DNA of 64,000 bases. Origin: Chroococcopsis sp964623815. GTDB lineage: Bacteria; Cyanobacteriota; Cyanobacteriia; Cyanobacteriales; Microcystaceae. Made by a program: the position numbers and the translations under genes. Position 1 is the first letter of the stretch. The number at the start of each line of letters is the position of its first letter. Location of the stretch: NCBI GenBank assembly GCA_964623815.1, contig CAZUVR010000015.1:18783-82782 (forward strand), given 5' to 3'. The notes below the pieces were generated by a model. That model had not been told where the DNA came from. It saw nothing but the letters and a program-made list of their open reading frames with translations, and did no database searches. This document shows, in pieces, positions 46,317-55,871 of this stretch.

Positions 46317-47267
46317 ATGTTAAACAAATTAGGCAAAGTACCTGTATCAGTTTTAATTCCCGCCAAGGATGAGGAATTTAACCTACCCGCCTGTTTAGAA
46401 AGCGTGTCTAGAGCTGATGAAGTATTCGTCGTAGACTCTCAAAGTACGGATAAGTCTGTAGAAATATGCGAAAGTTTCGGCGCTAAAATAGTACAATTTT
46501 ACTTTAACGGTCGCTGGCCGAAAAAGAAAAACTGGTCATTAGATAATATCCCTTTCCGTAACGAATGGGTATTAATAGTAGATTGTGATGAGCGAATAAC
46601 TCCCGAATTATGGGACGAAATAGCTCTGGCGATAGAAAACTCCGAGTATGACGGCTACTATCTCAACCGTCGCGTCTTCTTCTTGGGTAAGTGGATTCGT
46701 CACGGGGGTAAATATCCAGATTGGAATCTACGTTTATTCAAACACAAAGTAGGTAGATACGAGAATTTAAGAACGGAAGATATTCCGAATACGGGCGATA
46801 ATGAGGTACACGAACACGTTATTTTAGGTGGAAAGGTAGGCTATCTAAAAAACGATATGTTACACATAGATTTTCGTGACATCTATCACTGGTTAGCCCG
46901 ACATAATCGATATTCTAATTGGGAAGCCCGGGTGTATTATAACTTACTGACGGGAGATGATGAAACAGGAACGATCGGCGGCAATCTTTTCGGAGATTCA
47001 GTACAGAGGAAACGGTTTTTAAAGAAAATTTGGGTGAGATTACCTTTCAAACCTCTTTTAAGATTTATATTATTTTACTTCGTCCGATTAGGTTTCTTAG
47101 ACGGTTATCCAGGTTATATTTATGGACGCTTATTGAGCCAGTATGAATATCAAATAGGGGTAAAATTATATGAGTTAAGAAAATTTGGCGGCAGGTTAAA
47201 CGTACCCGATGCCAAGAGCGAAATCCCTCAAGAAGGAATAGCGGAATTAGTTTCCCATGAGAGTTGA
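46317..47267 (+). CDS. glycosyltransferase family 2 protein
   Basis: A 316-aa glycosyltransferase with a GT-A fold: SVLIPAKDEEFNLPACLESV (10-29), the acidic VDCDERITPE motif near 85, and HIDFRDIYHWLARHNRYSNWEA later, typical of the WaaE/KdtX-like subgroup used in lipopolysaccharide or polysaccharide assembly. The C-terminal region has hydrophobic stretches. It overlaps the acetyltransferase by 11 bases, so the two are coupled. Confidence 0.87.
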   Translation: MLNKLGKVPVSVLIPAKDEEFNLPACLESVSRADEVFVVDSQSTDKSVEICESFGAKIVQFYFNGRWPKKKNWSLDNIPFRNEWVLIVDCDERITPELWDEIALAIENSEYDGYYLNRRVFFLGKWIRHGGKYPDWNLRLFKHKVGRYENLRTEDIPNTGDNEVHEHVILGGKVGYLKNDMLHIDFRDIYHWLARHNRYSNWEARVYYNLLTGDDETGTIGGNLFGDSVQRKRFLKKIWVRLPFKPLLRFILFYFVRLGFLDGYPGYIYGRLLSQYEYQIGVKLYELRKFGGRLNVPDAKSEIPQEGIAELVSHES

Positions 47268-47832
47268 TGGAGGAGAAACTGCCTGGGTAGATTTACGACA
47301 ATACGATCAATCCCGGTTCGATCGAGGTCGTCCGGGTTTGTACATTTTAATATGGTGGTTGGTGCAGGGGATAGTGTTTCCCTTAACCCTCCACAATCTC
47401 GACGGAGTGAGGTGTGGGATTTTAAGAGCCTTCGGGGCGAAGATAGGAAAGGGGGTGAAGATTCGCCCTACTGCACGATTTACCTATCCCTGGAAAGTAG
47501 AGATAGGGGATTGGAGCTGGATAGGCGATGATGTGGTGATGTATAGTCTCGATCGTATCTCGATCGGCTCTCATTGCGTAGTATCTCAGAAAACCTATCT
47601 CTGTACCGGTAGTCACGATATACAAGATAGAGCCTTCGGACTGCTCACCGCCCCGATTATCATAGAAGATGGTGCCTGGATAGCCTCGGATTGCTTCCTG
47701 GCACCAGGAGTTAATATAGGAGCGAATACGGTGATAGGTGCCAGAAGTAACGTATTGAAATCTATCTCCAGCGGCCAGGTTGCCTGGGGCAATCCCTGCC
47801 GCCCCCAATATCCCAGAGAAATGAAATCTTAG
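47257..47832 (+). CDS. WcaF-like colanic acid/polysaccharide acetyltransferase
   Basis: A 191-aa hexapeptide-repeat acetyltransferase. An N-terminal helix is followed by left-handed beta-helix repeats (IGDWSWIGDDVVMYS, IGSHCVVSQKTYLCTGSHDI) and the GAWIASDCFLAPGVNIG end. SHDI carries the likely catalytic His. The WcaF-like naming fits its length and start. With the glycosyltransferase it probably modifies a surface glycan. Confidence 0.85.
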   Translation: MRVDGGETAWVDLRQYDQSRFDRGRPGLYILIWWLVQGIVFPLTLHNLDGVRCGILRAFGAKIGKGVKIRPTARFTYPWKVEIGDWSWIGDDVVMYSLDRISIGSHCVVSQKTYLCTGSHDIQDRAFGLLTAPIIIEDGAWIASDCFLAPGVNIGANTVIGARSNVLKSISSGQVAWGNPCRPQYPREMKS

Positions 47833-47840
47833 CCTCAAAG

Positions 47841-50800
47841 ATGGAGTATGAGTATCGAGTCGGCGGCAGTTTACCAGAAAATCACCCCACCTATGTAGAG
47901 AGGAAGGCCGACAGGGAATTATTACAAGCTCTAGAAGAGGGGCAATACTGCTATGTCTTCAACTCTCGCCAGATGGGTAAGTCTAGTCTGAGGGTGAGAG
48001 TAATGAAGCAATTACAATCCCAGGGGATGAGTTGCGCCTCCCTCGATATTACGGGTATAGGCAGTGATGATAATTTAAGCCAATGGTACAACGGGGTAAT
48101 CACTCAGTTATTCTTGGCTTTTAATTTAGTCGGTAAGGTTAATCTCAAAGTGTGGTTGAAAGAAAAAGATGATATACCACCGGTGCAAAAATTAGGGCAA
48201 TTTATCGAGGAAATTTTATTAGTTTACTGTCCCGGTAAAAAAATCTATATATTCATCGATGAAATCGACAAAATTATCAGTTTTAAATACTCTCTCGATG
48301 ACTTTTTCGGATTGATCCGCTACTTATATAATCAAAGAGCCGAAAATCCTAAATATGAAAGACTCGTTTTCGCACTCTTCGGAGTCGCTACACCTTCGGA
48401 TCTGATCCGGGAGAAGACCCAAACATCGTTTAATATAGGGAGGGCGATCGAACTTACTGGCTTCACCATAGAAGAAGTTTCCCCCTTAATTAAAGGATTG
48501 ATAAATCACGCCGACAATCCCGAGAAGCTGTTAAGGGAAGTTTTAGAATGGACGGGGGGACAGCCATTTTTAACCCAGAAGATATGTAATCTCATCCGCA
48601 ATGAAAATCTTTTTATAAAAGAAGGAGAAGAAAGCCGCCAAATTCGTCAGCTCATAGCCGATAATATTTTAACTAACTGGGAATCTCAAGACGAGCCGAT
48701 ACACTTGCGAACGATCCGCGATCGTCTGTTAAGAGATAAATTAAAAATAGGTAAATTGATAGGTATATATCAACATATCTATCAAAATGGTAGCATCGAC
48801 AGCGATGACAGTCGGGAACAATCGGAGTTAAGGCTAACTGGATTAGTAGTTAAGAGAAATGAAGTTTTAACGATATACAATCCCATATATAAAAATATCT
48901 TCGATCGAAGATGGATAGACGAACAGTTAGAATCTTTACAACCTTACGCTGAAAATATCAGAGCCTGGGAACTTTCCGACTATCAGGACGAATCGAGACT
49001 ATTAACGGGTAGGGCATTAAAAGAGGCTTGGGAGTGGTCGCAGGGAAGGAAATTAGACGATTTAGATTATCACTTTTTACAGCAAAGTGAACAATTCGAG
49101 AAACGTCAGACAGAGATACAACTGCAGACGGAGAGGGAGAGATATAAAATTTTAGCCGATGCCCAAGACAAAGCGAACAGGCGAATTCGCTTCGGCTCGA
49201 TAATTTTAGTTATTAGTTTCATCCTGTTATTCCTGTCTATATTACAAGGTTTATCCGCCCGACAGAGACAGAAAGAAGCTCAATTAGGAATAGAATTACA
49301 GACTACTAGCGACGCTATGAAAAGACAATTTGAAGTAGAACAAATAGAATCTTTAATATCGGCGATGAAAGCAGTTACCAAGCTTAAAGACGTAGTTAAA
49401 GACGGGAGAAAATTTCAAGAATATCCCGCGATCGGGCCGCTGACAACTTTGCAACAAATCATTGATAACATCGAAGAAAAAAATAAACTTCAAAAGCATA
49501 AAGAAACCGTATATAGTGTTAGTATCAGTCCCGATAATCAATTAATAGCCACAGCATCGGGGGATAATACGGTCAAACTCTGGAATCGGCGGGGAGAAGA
49601 ATTAAAGACTCTTACGGGACACCGAGGACAAGTATACTCCGTCAGCTTCAGCCCAGATGGTAAATTAATCGCTACGGCTTCTCAAGATAAAACCGCTAAA
49701 ATTTGGACTCGGGAGGGGAAAGAATTAACAAGTTTGAATGGTCACGAAGAATCAGTTTATAGTGTTAGTTTCAGCCCGGATGGTAAAAAAATAGCTACAT
49801 CATCGCGGGATAAAACAGCGAGAATTTGGAATTTACAAGGTAAACAATTACAAGTATTGCGAGGACATACGAAGTCGGTAGACGATGTGAGTTTTAGCCC
49901 CAATGGCCAGAAAATCGCTACCGCATCCCGTGACGGCAGTATCAGATTATGGAATCTCGATGGTGAAGAGATAAAAGCCCTATTCGACAATGAAAAGACG
50001 GCTTACTATAGCGTCAGTTTCAGCCACGATGGGAAACAAATAGCGGGAGCAACGGGGGAAGAAAACATAGTCAGGGTTTGGGATATATCAGGACAATCAT
50101 TATTAACTCTCAACGGACATCAAGACACAATTAATAGCGTTAACTTCAGTCGTACTCCTCCTTTTTTGATCGTTAGTGCCTCAAGTGACGGTACTGTTAA
50201 GATATGGAACCGTTACGGTGAAGAGATAGCCACTCTCAAAAGTCATCAAGATTCGGTATTCGATGCCGCCTTCAGCAACGATGGCAAAACGATCGTTTCC
50301 GCTTCCGCCGATGGTACGGCGATAATCTGGGATATTAGCAGACTCATAGAGAAGCAGGAGAATCATCAACAATCTCTTTCCGGTGCGGCTATCTCTTCGG
50401 GCGGGGATAAAGTGGCTTTAGCTTTTCAAACCGGGGAAATTTACCTGCGAGATTCTCAAAGCCCCCTAGAGCGGAAAATTGCCGCGCCAAATTCAAGCGG
50501 TAATTTAATTTTCGCCCCCCGTGATAATTTATTAATCGGCACGAGCAACGATGGCGGGGTAAAGCTCTGGAATTTAGGTGAGAGGGTAATCAATCCTTCG
50601 GTGATAGAGGGTTCGGTATTTCTCTATAGTATAGCCGTCTCTACTGACGGTAAGGAATTGGTAACGGGGTCGAGGAATGGCAAGGTTAAACGCTATAATA
50701 TCGAGTCGAGGCCGCGCTTAATTTCTTCGTGGGAATTCCCGGACGATTCCGTTAACAGTCTCGCTTATTCTCCTGATCGTTCCAAGATAGCGATCGGTCT

Positions 50801-51332
50801 GCGATACGGTAAATTAGTAATTAAGTCCTTGCGCGACGGAAAAGCGATCGCTATCAATCCAGCCCACGAGGATACCATAACCGCCGTTCAATTTAGTGGC
50901 GACGGAAAATTACTGGTTACGGCTTCTAAAGATGGCGAGGTTAAGCTATGGGATATAGATGGCAATTTTATCAAATCCCTGGGTGTTAACCTCTTCGGTA
51001 TCACTGCTGTTACTTTCAGCCCCGATAGTCGCTCTCTCGCCGCCGCTTATACGGATGGCACAGTGAGAGCGTGGGATATAAACGGTAATTTGTCGGCAGA
51101 GTATAAAGTTTCGGAAGAATCTATTCATGCTCTGAGTTTTACACCTGACGGGCAACGAATCATTACCGTATCTAGAGACGGTACCACTAAATCCCGAGCT
51201 GTTAATCAGGGGTTACGAGAGATAGATAATCTCTTAAATAATGGATGCGATTGGTTAAAAGATTATCTAGCAAATCATCCTCAAGATGCGGCAAAGTTAA
51301 CGGTGTGTCGGAAAGAACAGGCTAAAAACTGA
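47841..51332 (+). CDS. AAA-like ATPase / WD40 double-propeller membrane protein
   Basis: A 1163-aa protein. An AAA-35-type STAND-like NTPase comes first: P-loop NSRQMGKSSL (41-50) and Walker B FIDEID near 140. A DNA-binding-like helical section, one transmembrane helix (about 453-472) and a helical linker follow. Then come 14 WD40 repeats (about 550-1140), enough for two seven-blade propellers. The C-terminus has the GCDWLKDYL helix that often closes such proteins. It begins eight bases after the acetyltransferase gene but probably has its own role. Such proteins are common in cyanobacteria as signal or conflict NTPases. It is convergent with the chaperone operon. Confidence 0.88.
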   Translation: MEYEYRVGGSLPENHPTYVERKADRELLQALEEGQYCYVFNSRQMGKSSLRVRVMKQLQSQGMSCASLDITGIGSDDNLSQWYNGVITQLFLAFNLVGKVNLKVWLKEKDDIPPVQKLGQFIEEILLVYCPGKKIYIFIDEIDKIISFKYSLDDFFGLIRYLYNQRAENPKYERLVFALFGVATPSDLIREKTQTSFNIGRAIELTGFTIEEVSPLIKGLINHADNPEKLLREVLEWTGGQPFLTQKICNLIRNENLFIKEGEESRQIRQLIADNILTNWESQDEPIHLRTIRDRLLRDKLKIGKLIGIYQHIYQNGSIDSDDSREQSELRLTGLVVKRNEVLTIYNPIYKNIFDRRWIDEQLESLQPYAENIRAWELSDYQDESRLLTGRALKEAWEWSQGRKLDDLDYHFLQQSEQFEKRQTEIQLQTERERYKILADAQDKANRRIRFGSIILVISFILLFLSILQGLSARQRQKEAQLGIELQTTSDAMKRQFEVEQIESLISAMKAVTKLKDVVKDGRKFQEYPAIGPLTTLQQIIDNIEEKNKLQKHKETVYSVSISPDNQLIATASGDNTVKLWNRRGEELKTLTGHRGQVYSVSFSPDGKLIATASQDKTAKIWTREGKELTSLNGHEESVYSVSFSPDGKKIATSSRDKTARIWNLQGKQLQVLRGHTKSVDDVSFSPNGQKIATASRDGSIRLWNLDGEEIKALFDNEKTAYYSVSFSHDGKQIAGATGEENIVRVWDISGQSLLTLNGHQDTINSVNFSRTPPFLIVSASSDGTVKIWNRYGEEIATLKSHQDSVFDAAFSNDGKTIVSASADGTAIIWDISRLIEKQENHQQSLSGAAISSGGDKVALAFQTGEIYLRDSQSPLERKIAAPNSSGNLIFAPRDNLLIGTSNDGGVKLWNLGERVINPSVIEGSVFLYSIAVSTDGKELVTGSRNGKVKRYNIESRPRLISSWEFPDDSVNSLAYSPDRSKIAIGLRYGKLVIKSLRDGKAIAINPAHEDTITAVQFSGDGKLLVTASKDGEVKLWDIDGNFIKSLGVNLFGITAVTFSPDSRSLAAAYTDGTVRAWDINGNLSAEYKVSEESIHALSFTPDGQRIITVSRDGTTKSRAVNQGLREIDNLLNNGCDWLKDYLANHPQDAAKLTVCRKEQAKN

Positions 51333-51398
51333 AGTTCAATAGTTATAAACCAAACCATTTTTTGGGGAAGTTGCTTCTATTTTTTTACTATTTATATT

Positions 51399-51421
51399 AG
51401 CTTGTTTGATAAAAATAAGCT
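51399..51421 (+). terminator. weak hairpin after the WD40 gene
   Basis: AGCTT (51399-51403) pairs with AAGCT (51417-51421), and a T-run follows. The stem is only five pairs, so this is a tentative terminator in the gap between the two convergent genes. Confidence 0.35.
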
Positions 51422-51448
51422 TTTTCCCTCTACCGAGTTAATCCAATT

Positions 51449-53041
51449 TTAATCATTAAAGGCAGAGCCGATAATAGGCTTTTTCTCGAAGGGAATAGAA
51501 TGTGTATCTTCCGTTTGCGCTTCTTCTGTCTCGGGTGCGATAAAAGCAGTACCTAAAGCTGTTTCCTGCTCTGGCTCTTCAATAATATTTTCTAGCTCTA
51601 ATTCTTGCTCCTCATCAACTTTAAAAGCTGATCCGACTAATTTACGAGATTGTTTAGGAGACGAGGCTTTTGATTGATTCACTGTCACTTCTTTTTCACC
51701 ACCAAAAGCACTACCTGGCTCTATATTTTTCTCTCGATTAGAAGCTACAGAAATATTGAGTTTCTCGAATTTAGCTACAATTTCTAAATCTTGGGTGACA
51801 GATAGAATTAAAGGATTGGTATAACTATTTTTTTCTCCTTCCCAGCGAGTAAAACGCCATTTGTCGGGGTTAAGACTCCAAGCGTGAATATGAACAGTTG
51901 TTCCTAATGTATAATTCCCCGATCCGTTAACTTTCACCGACTCTCTAGCTTCTAAAGGTAAAATTTCTACATTAATACTGACGAGAGACTTCGCCTCTTT
52001 TCTAAAACAAGCAGTTAATTTAATATTTTTCGATACTATTAGAGAGAAGTTTTTGTCTGTTGCCCTAACATCGCCTTCCCAGCCGATAAACTCCCAATCG
52101 GGAAAAGCGATCGCTTTAACTTCTACCTCTTTCCCCTCGCTATAATTACCGCTACCTTCTACCCTCCCCGCTTCCGCTGGTTCTAGGGTAAGTTCAACCG
52201 TATATTTAGGTATTAAACCCCCTGTAGACTCGGTTTGGAGCGGTGTGGTAGCCTGGGTTAATTCTAATTCGATCGCGCCTACCTTCGACTCCTTTTGACC
52301 ATAGGTATCGGTCAGCAGATTATCTAATTCCGTAAAAGTCTTACGCATACGAGTATATCGCTCGGACGGATTATCAGAGGTAGCGGTGACGTACCAAGAC
52401 GACTCGCTAATACTCGGCAACCAGAAAGCTACGGTTTTCGCAAAACAATAAATATCTATTAAAGGTGTTACCAGTTCTTGTATACCTGGTGTGACGATAT
52501 TTAATCTATTGAGCAATTCAGGGGCTGTAAAAGCACCACAATCCTTTAAAGCATCGCTATTGTCAGGCATTAATAAGGGCGCGTAGCCAAAACCGGTTAA
52601 ATATACTTTATCCTCTTTAACCATAAAGCTATTAGGGTTGATTCTGCCGTGAGTCAGTCCTTTATTATGCAATACGTGTAAATTTTCGGCCGCTTCATAT
52701 AGATATTGTCTTAATTGCTCTAGCTCCATCGATTGACTTAGTTCTAGTTTTTTATACCCTGAACTTTCGTAGATATTGACCATAGAGAAATTTTGATTAC
52801 TTCTTATTTGCTCTGGTGTAATTAAAGTTTTATGGTTAATATTTTTCAAAGTATCAAAATAATCAAAAACTTTTTTAAATCTTTCACTCGATAATTTACT
52901 CAAAAGTATTTGAACTCGGTAAGATTTTTGAGTCGGATGATCGATCGTCTCCAACCACTGATAACAATTAGTTTGCTCCAAAATAGCGATCGTCTGATAC
53001 CTACCTAAAATCAATTCTCCAAGTTTAACAGGCTGACTCAT
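51449..53041 (-). CDS. pseudokinase with InlB-type repeats and GSAF-motif tail
   Basis: A 530-aa protein; start ATG 53041, with a GTG at 53053 adding four residues. Residues 10-235 have a Ser/Thr kinase fold but no activity: the glycine loop is lost, the ATP lysine is replaced (YRVQIL), HRDxKPxN reads HGRINPNS, and DFG reads GFG. Two repeats of the InlB B/bacterial repeat type follow (about 278-345 and 352-425), each with a GSGNY element and an [FR]xxWEG motif. The acidic tail has GSAF, GSAF, GTAF and GSAF starting at 443, 470, 497 and 525, the last ending the protein. It closes the Hsp70 operon, 35 bases after the last Hsp70. It is probably a scaffold or adaptor; no such architecture is known to me. 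Confidence 0.8.
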   Translation of the reverse strand: MSQPVKLGELILGRYQTIAILEQTNCYQWLETIDHPTQKSYRVQILLSKLSSERFKKVFDYFDTLKNINHKTLITPEQIRSNQNFSMVNIYESSGYKKLELSQSMELEQLRQYLYEAAENLHVLHNKGLTHGRINPNSFMVKEDKVYLTGFGYAPLLMPDNSDALKDCGAFTAPELLNRLNIVTPGIQELVTPLIDIYCFAKTVAFWLPSISESSWYVTATSDNPSERYTRMRKTFTELDNLLTDTYGQKESKVGAIELELTQATTPLQTESTGGLIPKYTVELTLEPAEAGRVEGSGNYSEGKEVEVKAIAFPDWEFIGWEGDVRATDKNFSLIVSKNIKLTACFRKEAKSLVSINVEILPLEARESVKVNGSGNYTLGTTVHIHAWSLNPDKWRFTRWEGEKNSYTNPLILSVTQDLEIVAKFEKLNISVASNREKNIEPGSAFGGEKEVTVNQSKASSPKQSRKLVGSAFKVDEEQELELENIIEEPEQETALGTAFIAPETEEAQTEDTHSIPFEKKPIIGSAFND

Positions 53042-53076
53042 AATTATTAACACCCGGTGAAAGTTTTCGATAATTC

Positions 53077-54573
53077 TTAAGCGTAGCGGAAAGAAGAAGC
53101 CCAGCGGTTGCCGTCCACTTCAGCGATAACGGATAAATTTTGTTCCGTATCTACCTTAAATGTTACCCATATTTCCAACTCTTCGGCTTTGCGAGGGGGT
53201 AAATCATTAATATTTACCGTCCCGATCAAAGTATTATCTTTCACCAAAGATGCTGAACCTTGATAGATATTTATATCGAGAGCAACCATATTATCGGTGT
53301 CATTGGTGAATAACTGACGTTGTGACCAGGGAGTAGGTTGATTAGCGCCGATAAGTTCATAAAACCTTCCCCCAGAAGTCTCTAAACCTAAAGCGTGACA
53401 AGTACGGGTTTTAACTACTATTTCACGCCCGAATATTTCTTTATCATCGAGGTAAGCGGCGTACATGGCAGCCCCCTCTGCTACACACAGAGAAGGGTTA
53501 ATATTACCGAAAACCCTATCTTCGCCGATCAATTCACATACTAGCGATCGCATACAGGGTATCCGACTCGAACCCCCCACAAGAATCACGCGATTCACAT
53601 CGGAGGGTCTTAAATTAGAAACAGCCCAAAGTTTTTGAATAATACCATCTATCTTTTTAATATAAGTTTGGATCGAGTCCTCAAATTCTTTGCGGGTAAT
53701 TTGAATATCGATGTGTTTACCTGGAATCACATCCGGCACCGTTACATAAGTATCCTGGGCCGAAGATAAAGTAATCTTCGCTTCGATCGCCTGTTCGATC
53801 ACTTTCCTGCGGGCTTTCCTCTCGTCTATCTCCGATAGGCCAGTTAATTCGATCCCGCTCTTATCTAAAATCAGCTTGTATAAAGCTTCGTCAAAATCCA
53901 TCCCTCCAAGTCGATCATCTCCGCCGGTTGCCAATACTTCAAACACCAGTTTATTAGGAGTCTGTTGCAAACGAAAAAGAGTTAGATCGAAAGTGCCGCC
54001 GCCGAGGTCAAAGACGAGAATATTCTCTTGAATGTTCTCATCCGGTCGATCCTGCGCTAATTGCCAAGCATAAGCTAAAGAGGCGGCTATCGGTTCTTGA
54101 ATTATCCCCACACAGTTAATATCGGCAATATCGGCGGCTTTGCGAGTATGTTCACATTGATGAGCCTTAAAGTAGTAAGGAACCGTCACTACAGTCCCCC
54201 TACTCTTAAATCTCGTACCGTCTCCGAACTGTTTAGCCACGTCTTGATATAATTCCCTTAAGATTTTCGCCGATAGATCGATCGGTGAAAAATTACTCCC
54301 ACCTAAAGAGATTGTTTGTTCTGCATCATCCATGTGACGCTTAACGCCGATAATTACATTTTCTGGATCTACCAAGCCCTTACCGTAAGCTAATTTACCC
54401 ACTAAAATCTCTGAGGTTTTCGGATCGCAATAAACGACCGATTGTAGAGTATCCCCCGATTTACTGTGCTGATAGTGACGAGGTTCGCGTCTGGTTTCGT
54501 GCCAGCGGGCGATCGCGCTGAAAGTAGTCCCTAAATCAATGCCTATTACTGGATTTAACTCATTATCTGCCAT
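53077..54573 (-). CDS. Hsp70-family ATPase without lid (fourth of the operon)
   Basis: A 498-aa DnaK relative. The nucleotide-binding domain (1-380) keeps GIDLGTTFS (11-19), GVKRHM with the ATPase lysine, EPIAASLAYAW and FDLGGGTFDLTL. A short substrate-binding beta domain follows (about 395-498); the helical lid and the C-terminal tail of DnaK (638 aa in E. coli) are missing. The usual hydrophobic linker is changed (VVKTRTCHALG). It is the most diverged of the four Hsp70s in the locus and lies between the GrpE-like gene and the pseudokinase. Confidence 0.9.
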   Translation of the reverse strand: MADNELNPVIGIDLGTTFSAIARWHETRREPRHYQHSKSGDTLQSVVYCDPKTSEILVGKLAYGKGLVDPENVIIGVKRHMDDAEQTISLGGSNFSPIDLSAKILRELYQDVAKQFGDGTRFKSRGTVVTVPYYFKAHQCEHTRKAADIADINCVGIIQEPIAASLAYAWQLAQDRPDENIQENILVFDLGGGTFDLTLFRLQQTPNKLVFEVLATGGDDRLGGMDFDEALYKLILDKSGIELTGLSEIDERKARRKVIEQAIEAKITLSSAQDTYVTVPDVIPGKHIDIQITRKEFEDSIQTYIKKIDGIIQKLWAVSNLRPSDVNRVILVGGSSRIPCMRSLVCELIGEDRVFGNINPSLCVAEGAAMYAAYLDDKEIFGREIVVKTRTCHALGLETSGGRFYELIGANQPTPWSQRQLFTNDTDNMVALDINIYQGSASLVKDNTLIGTVNINDLPPRKAEELEIWVTFKVDTEQNLSVIAEVDGNRWASSFRYA

Positions 54574-54591
54574 ATATATTCTCGCCTTTAT

Positions 54592-55836
54592 CTATCTATT
54601 TTTAACTACGACAACCTGAGCGCTACGCAGGGTGAGCAACTCTTCTGAGACTTTATATTCATAACCATTTCTGATTATCTCTTTTACGGATTCGTGGTCT
54701 AAATTAGAATCTGCTTCGGCGCTAATTGGTTCGTGTCGTAGATAGTCAACGGGTTTACCGATTTCGACGCTCATTCTCGTCACGCCTATCCTACCCAATC
54801 CCCCGAGCAAAATTTTTCTTAAGTCTGAATAGGTTGCCAGCCATTGCTGTAAATTATTTACCTGTTGTGGATACTCTCTTTCTAAATTACCGATCAAAGT
54901 TTCCGAATGCTGTTTTCCATCTTCTACCCCGTCTAGAATCGGTAAAAATTTCTTCTCGATGAAATTTAGCCATTGTTTTTTCAGTTTTTCTCCTAACTCT
55001 CTGCACTCTCGAATAGATTGATAACGGGTGTTTCCCACTTCCTTGAGTTTTTTATCGAGCAAGGCGGTAACTTGTTTTTCCTCGGTTTCGCCCTCGATTA
55101 AATTGACTAATTCTGACTCTTCCACTCTTAATAATTCTGTTGACGGAATAGTATAATTTTTTAAAGTTGCTATAGGTTCCTGTAATCTTTCTAACATTCT
55201 CTGAATTAGTTCTAGCCCTTGATAACGACTACTGAGGGTATTATAAAGATGAGAAATATCCTGAAAATATCTCATTAACTCACCACATTCTCTAATTCGA
55301 GAGCATGATTTTAAAATAGCATTCGATATTTCTTGAAATAGGTATTCATTAGCAGAATTCCAATATTCAACTTGTTTTCTATACTCTTCCCATTCTCTTT
55401 CGTCTTCTTGCCAATTTTCAGCATCTTTTTGTAAACATTGTTTGATTAAATGCTCAAATTTAGGAGCTTTCATGCTTTCTAATGCGTTCAACCTCTCTTT
55501 AATTAAATTTAACTCCTGTTGCTGTTCTTCATATTTACTTAAAACTTCTTCATATTTATTTTGCCAATCATTATTGTAATTGCTATCACTATTTATTTCT
55601 AAGCTTTCTTGATGTACTTCCTTGTCTTCTATAAATACTTGTTGAGCTTCTAATTCTTCGATATTTGTCTCATCTGGCTCTACGTTAATTGCTAGAGATA
55701 AATTATCTTCGGAAGAAGTTATCTCATCTGTTTTTTCAATAGGTGTATTATCCTCAGGAGAATTATCGAGATCTGAATCCGATTGAGCTTGATATTCTTC
55801 TACGTCAGCTTTGATCACATTTTCTTCATTACACAT
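54592..55836 (-). CDS. GrpE-like nucleotide exchange factor with long helical N-terminus
   Basis: A 414-aa protein. Residues 1-85 are acidic and disordered, 85-130 form a coiled coil (EEVLSKYEEQQQELNLIKER), and 130-345 are helical with charged residues. The last 66 residues (349-414) match the GrpE beta domain: RIGVTRMSVEIGKPVDYLRH, then IIRNGYEYK and LRSAQVVVVKN. E. coli GrpE is about 197 aa, so this is twice normal size. It sits between two Hsp70 genes, which supports a dedicated ADP-release factor for them. The GrpE call is from pattern only. Confidence 0.78.
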   Translation of the reverse strand: MCNEENVIKADVEEYQAQSDSDLDNSPEDNTPIEKTDEITSSEDNLSLAINVEPDETNIEELEAQQVFIEDKEVHQESLEINSDSNYNNDWQNKYEEVLSKYEEQQQELNLIKERLNALESMKAPKFEHLIKQCLQKDAENWQEDEREWEEYRKQVEYWNSANEYLFQEISNAILKSCSRIRECGELMRYFQDISHLYNTLSSRYQGLELIQRMLERLQEPIATLKNYTIPSTELLRVEESELVNLIEGETEEKQVTALLDKKLKEVGNTRYQSIRECRELGEKLKKQWLNFIEKKFLPILDGVEDGKQHSETLIGNLEREYPQQVNNLQQWLATYSDLRKILLGGLGRIGVTRMSVEIGKPVDYLRHEPISAEADSNLDHESVKEIIRNGYEYKVSEELLTLRSAQVVVVKNR

Positions 55837-55871
55837 ACAGATACGCTAACTCCTTGTTTAATTGATTTGAT

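Noticed and set aside
47841..51332. WD40 protein as a member of the Hsp70 operon
   Set aside because: It is on the opposite strand and convergent, so it cannot be co-transcribed; kept only as a possible functional neighbour.
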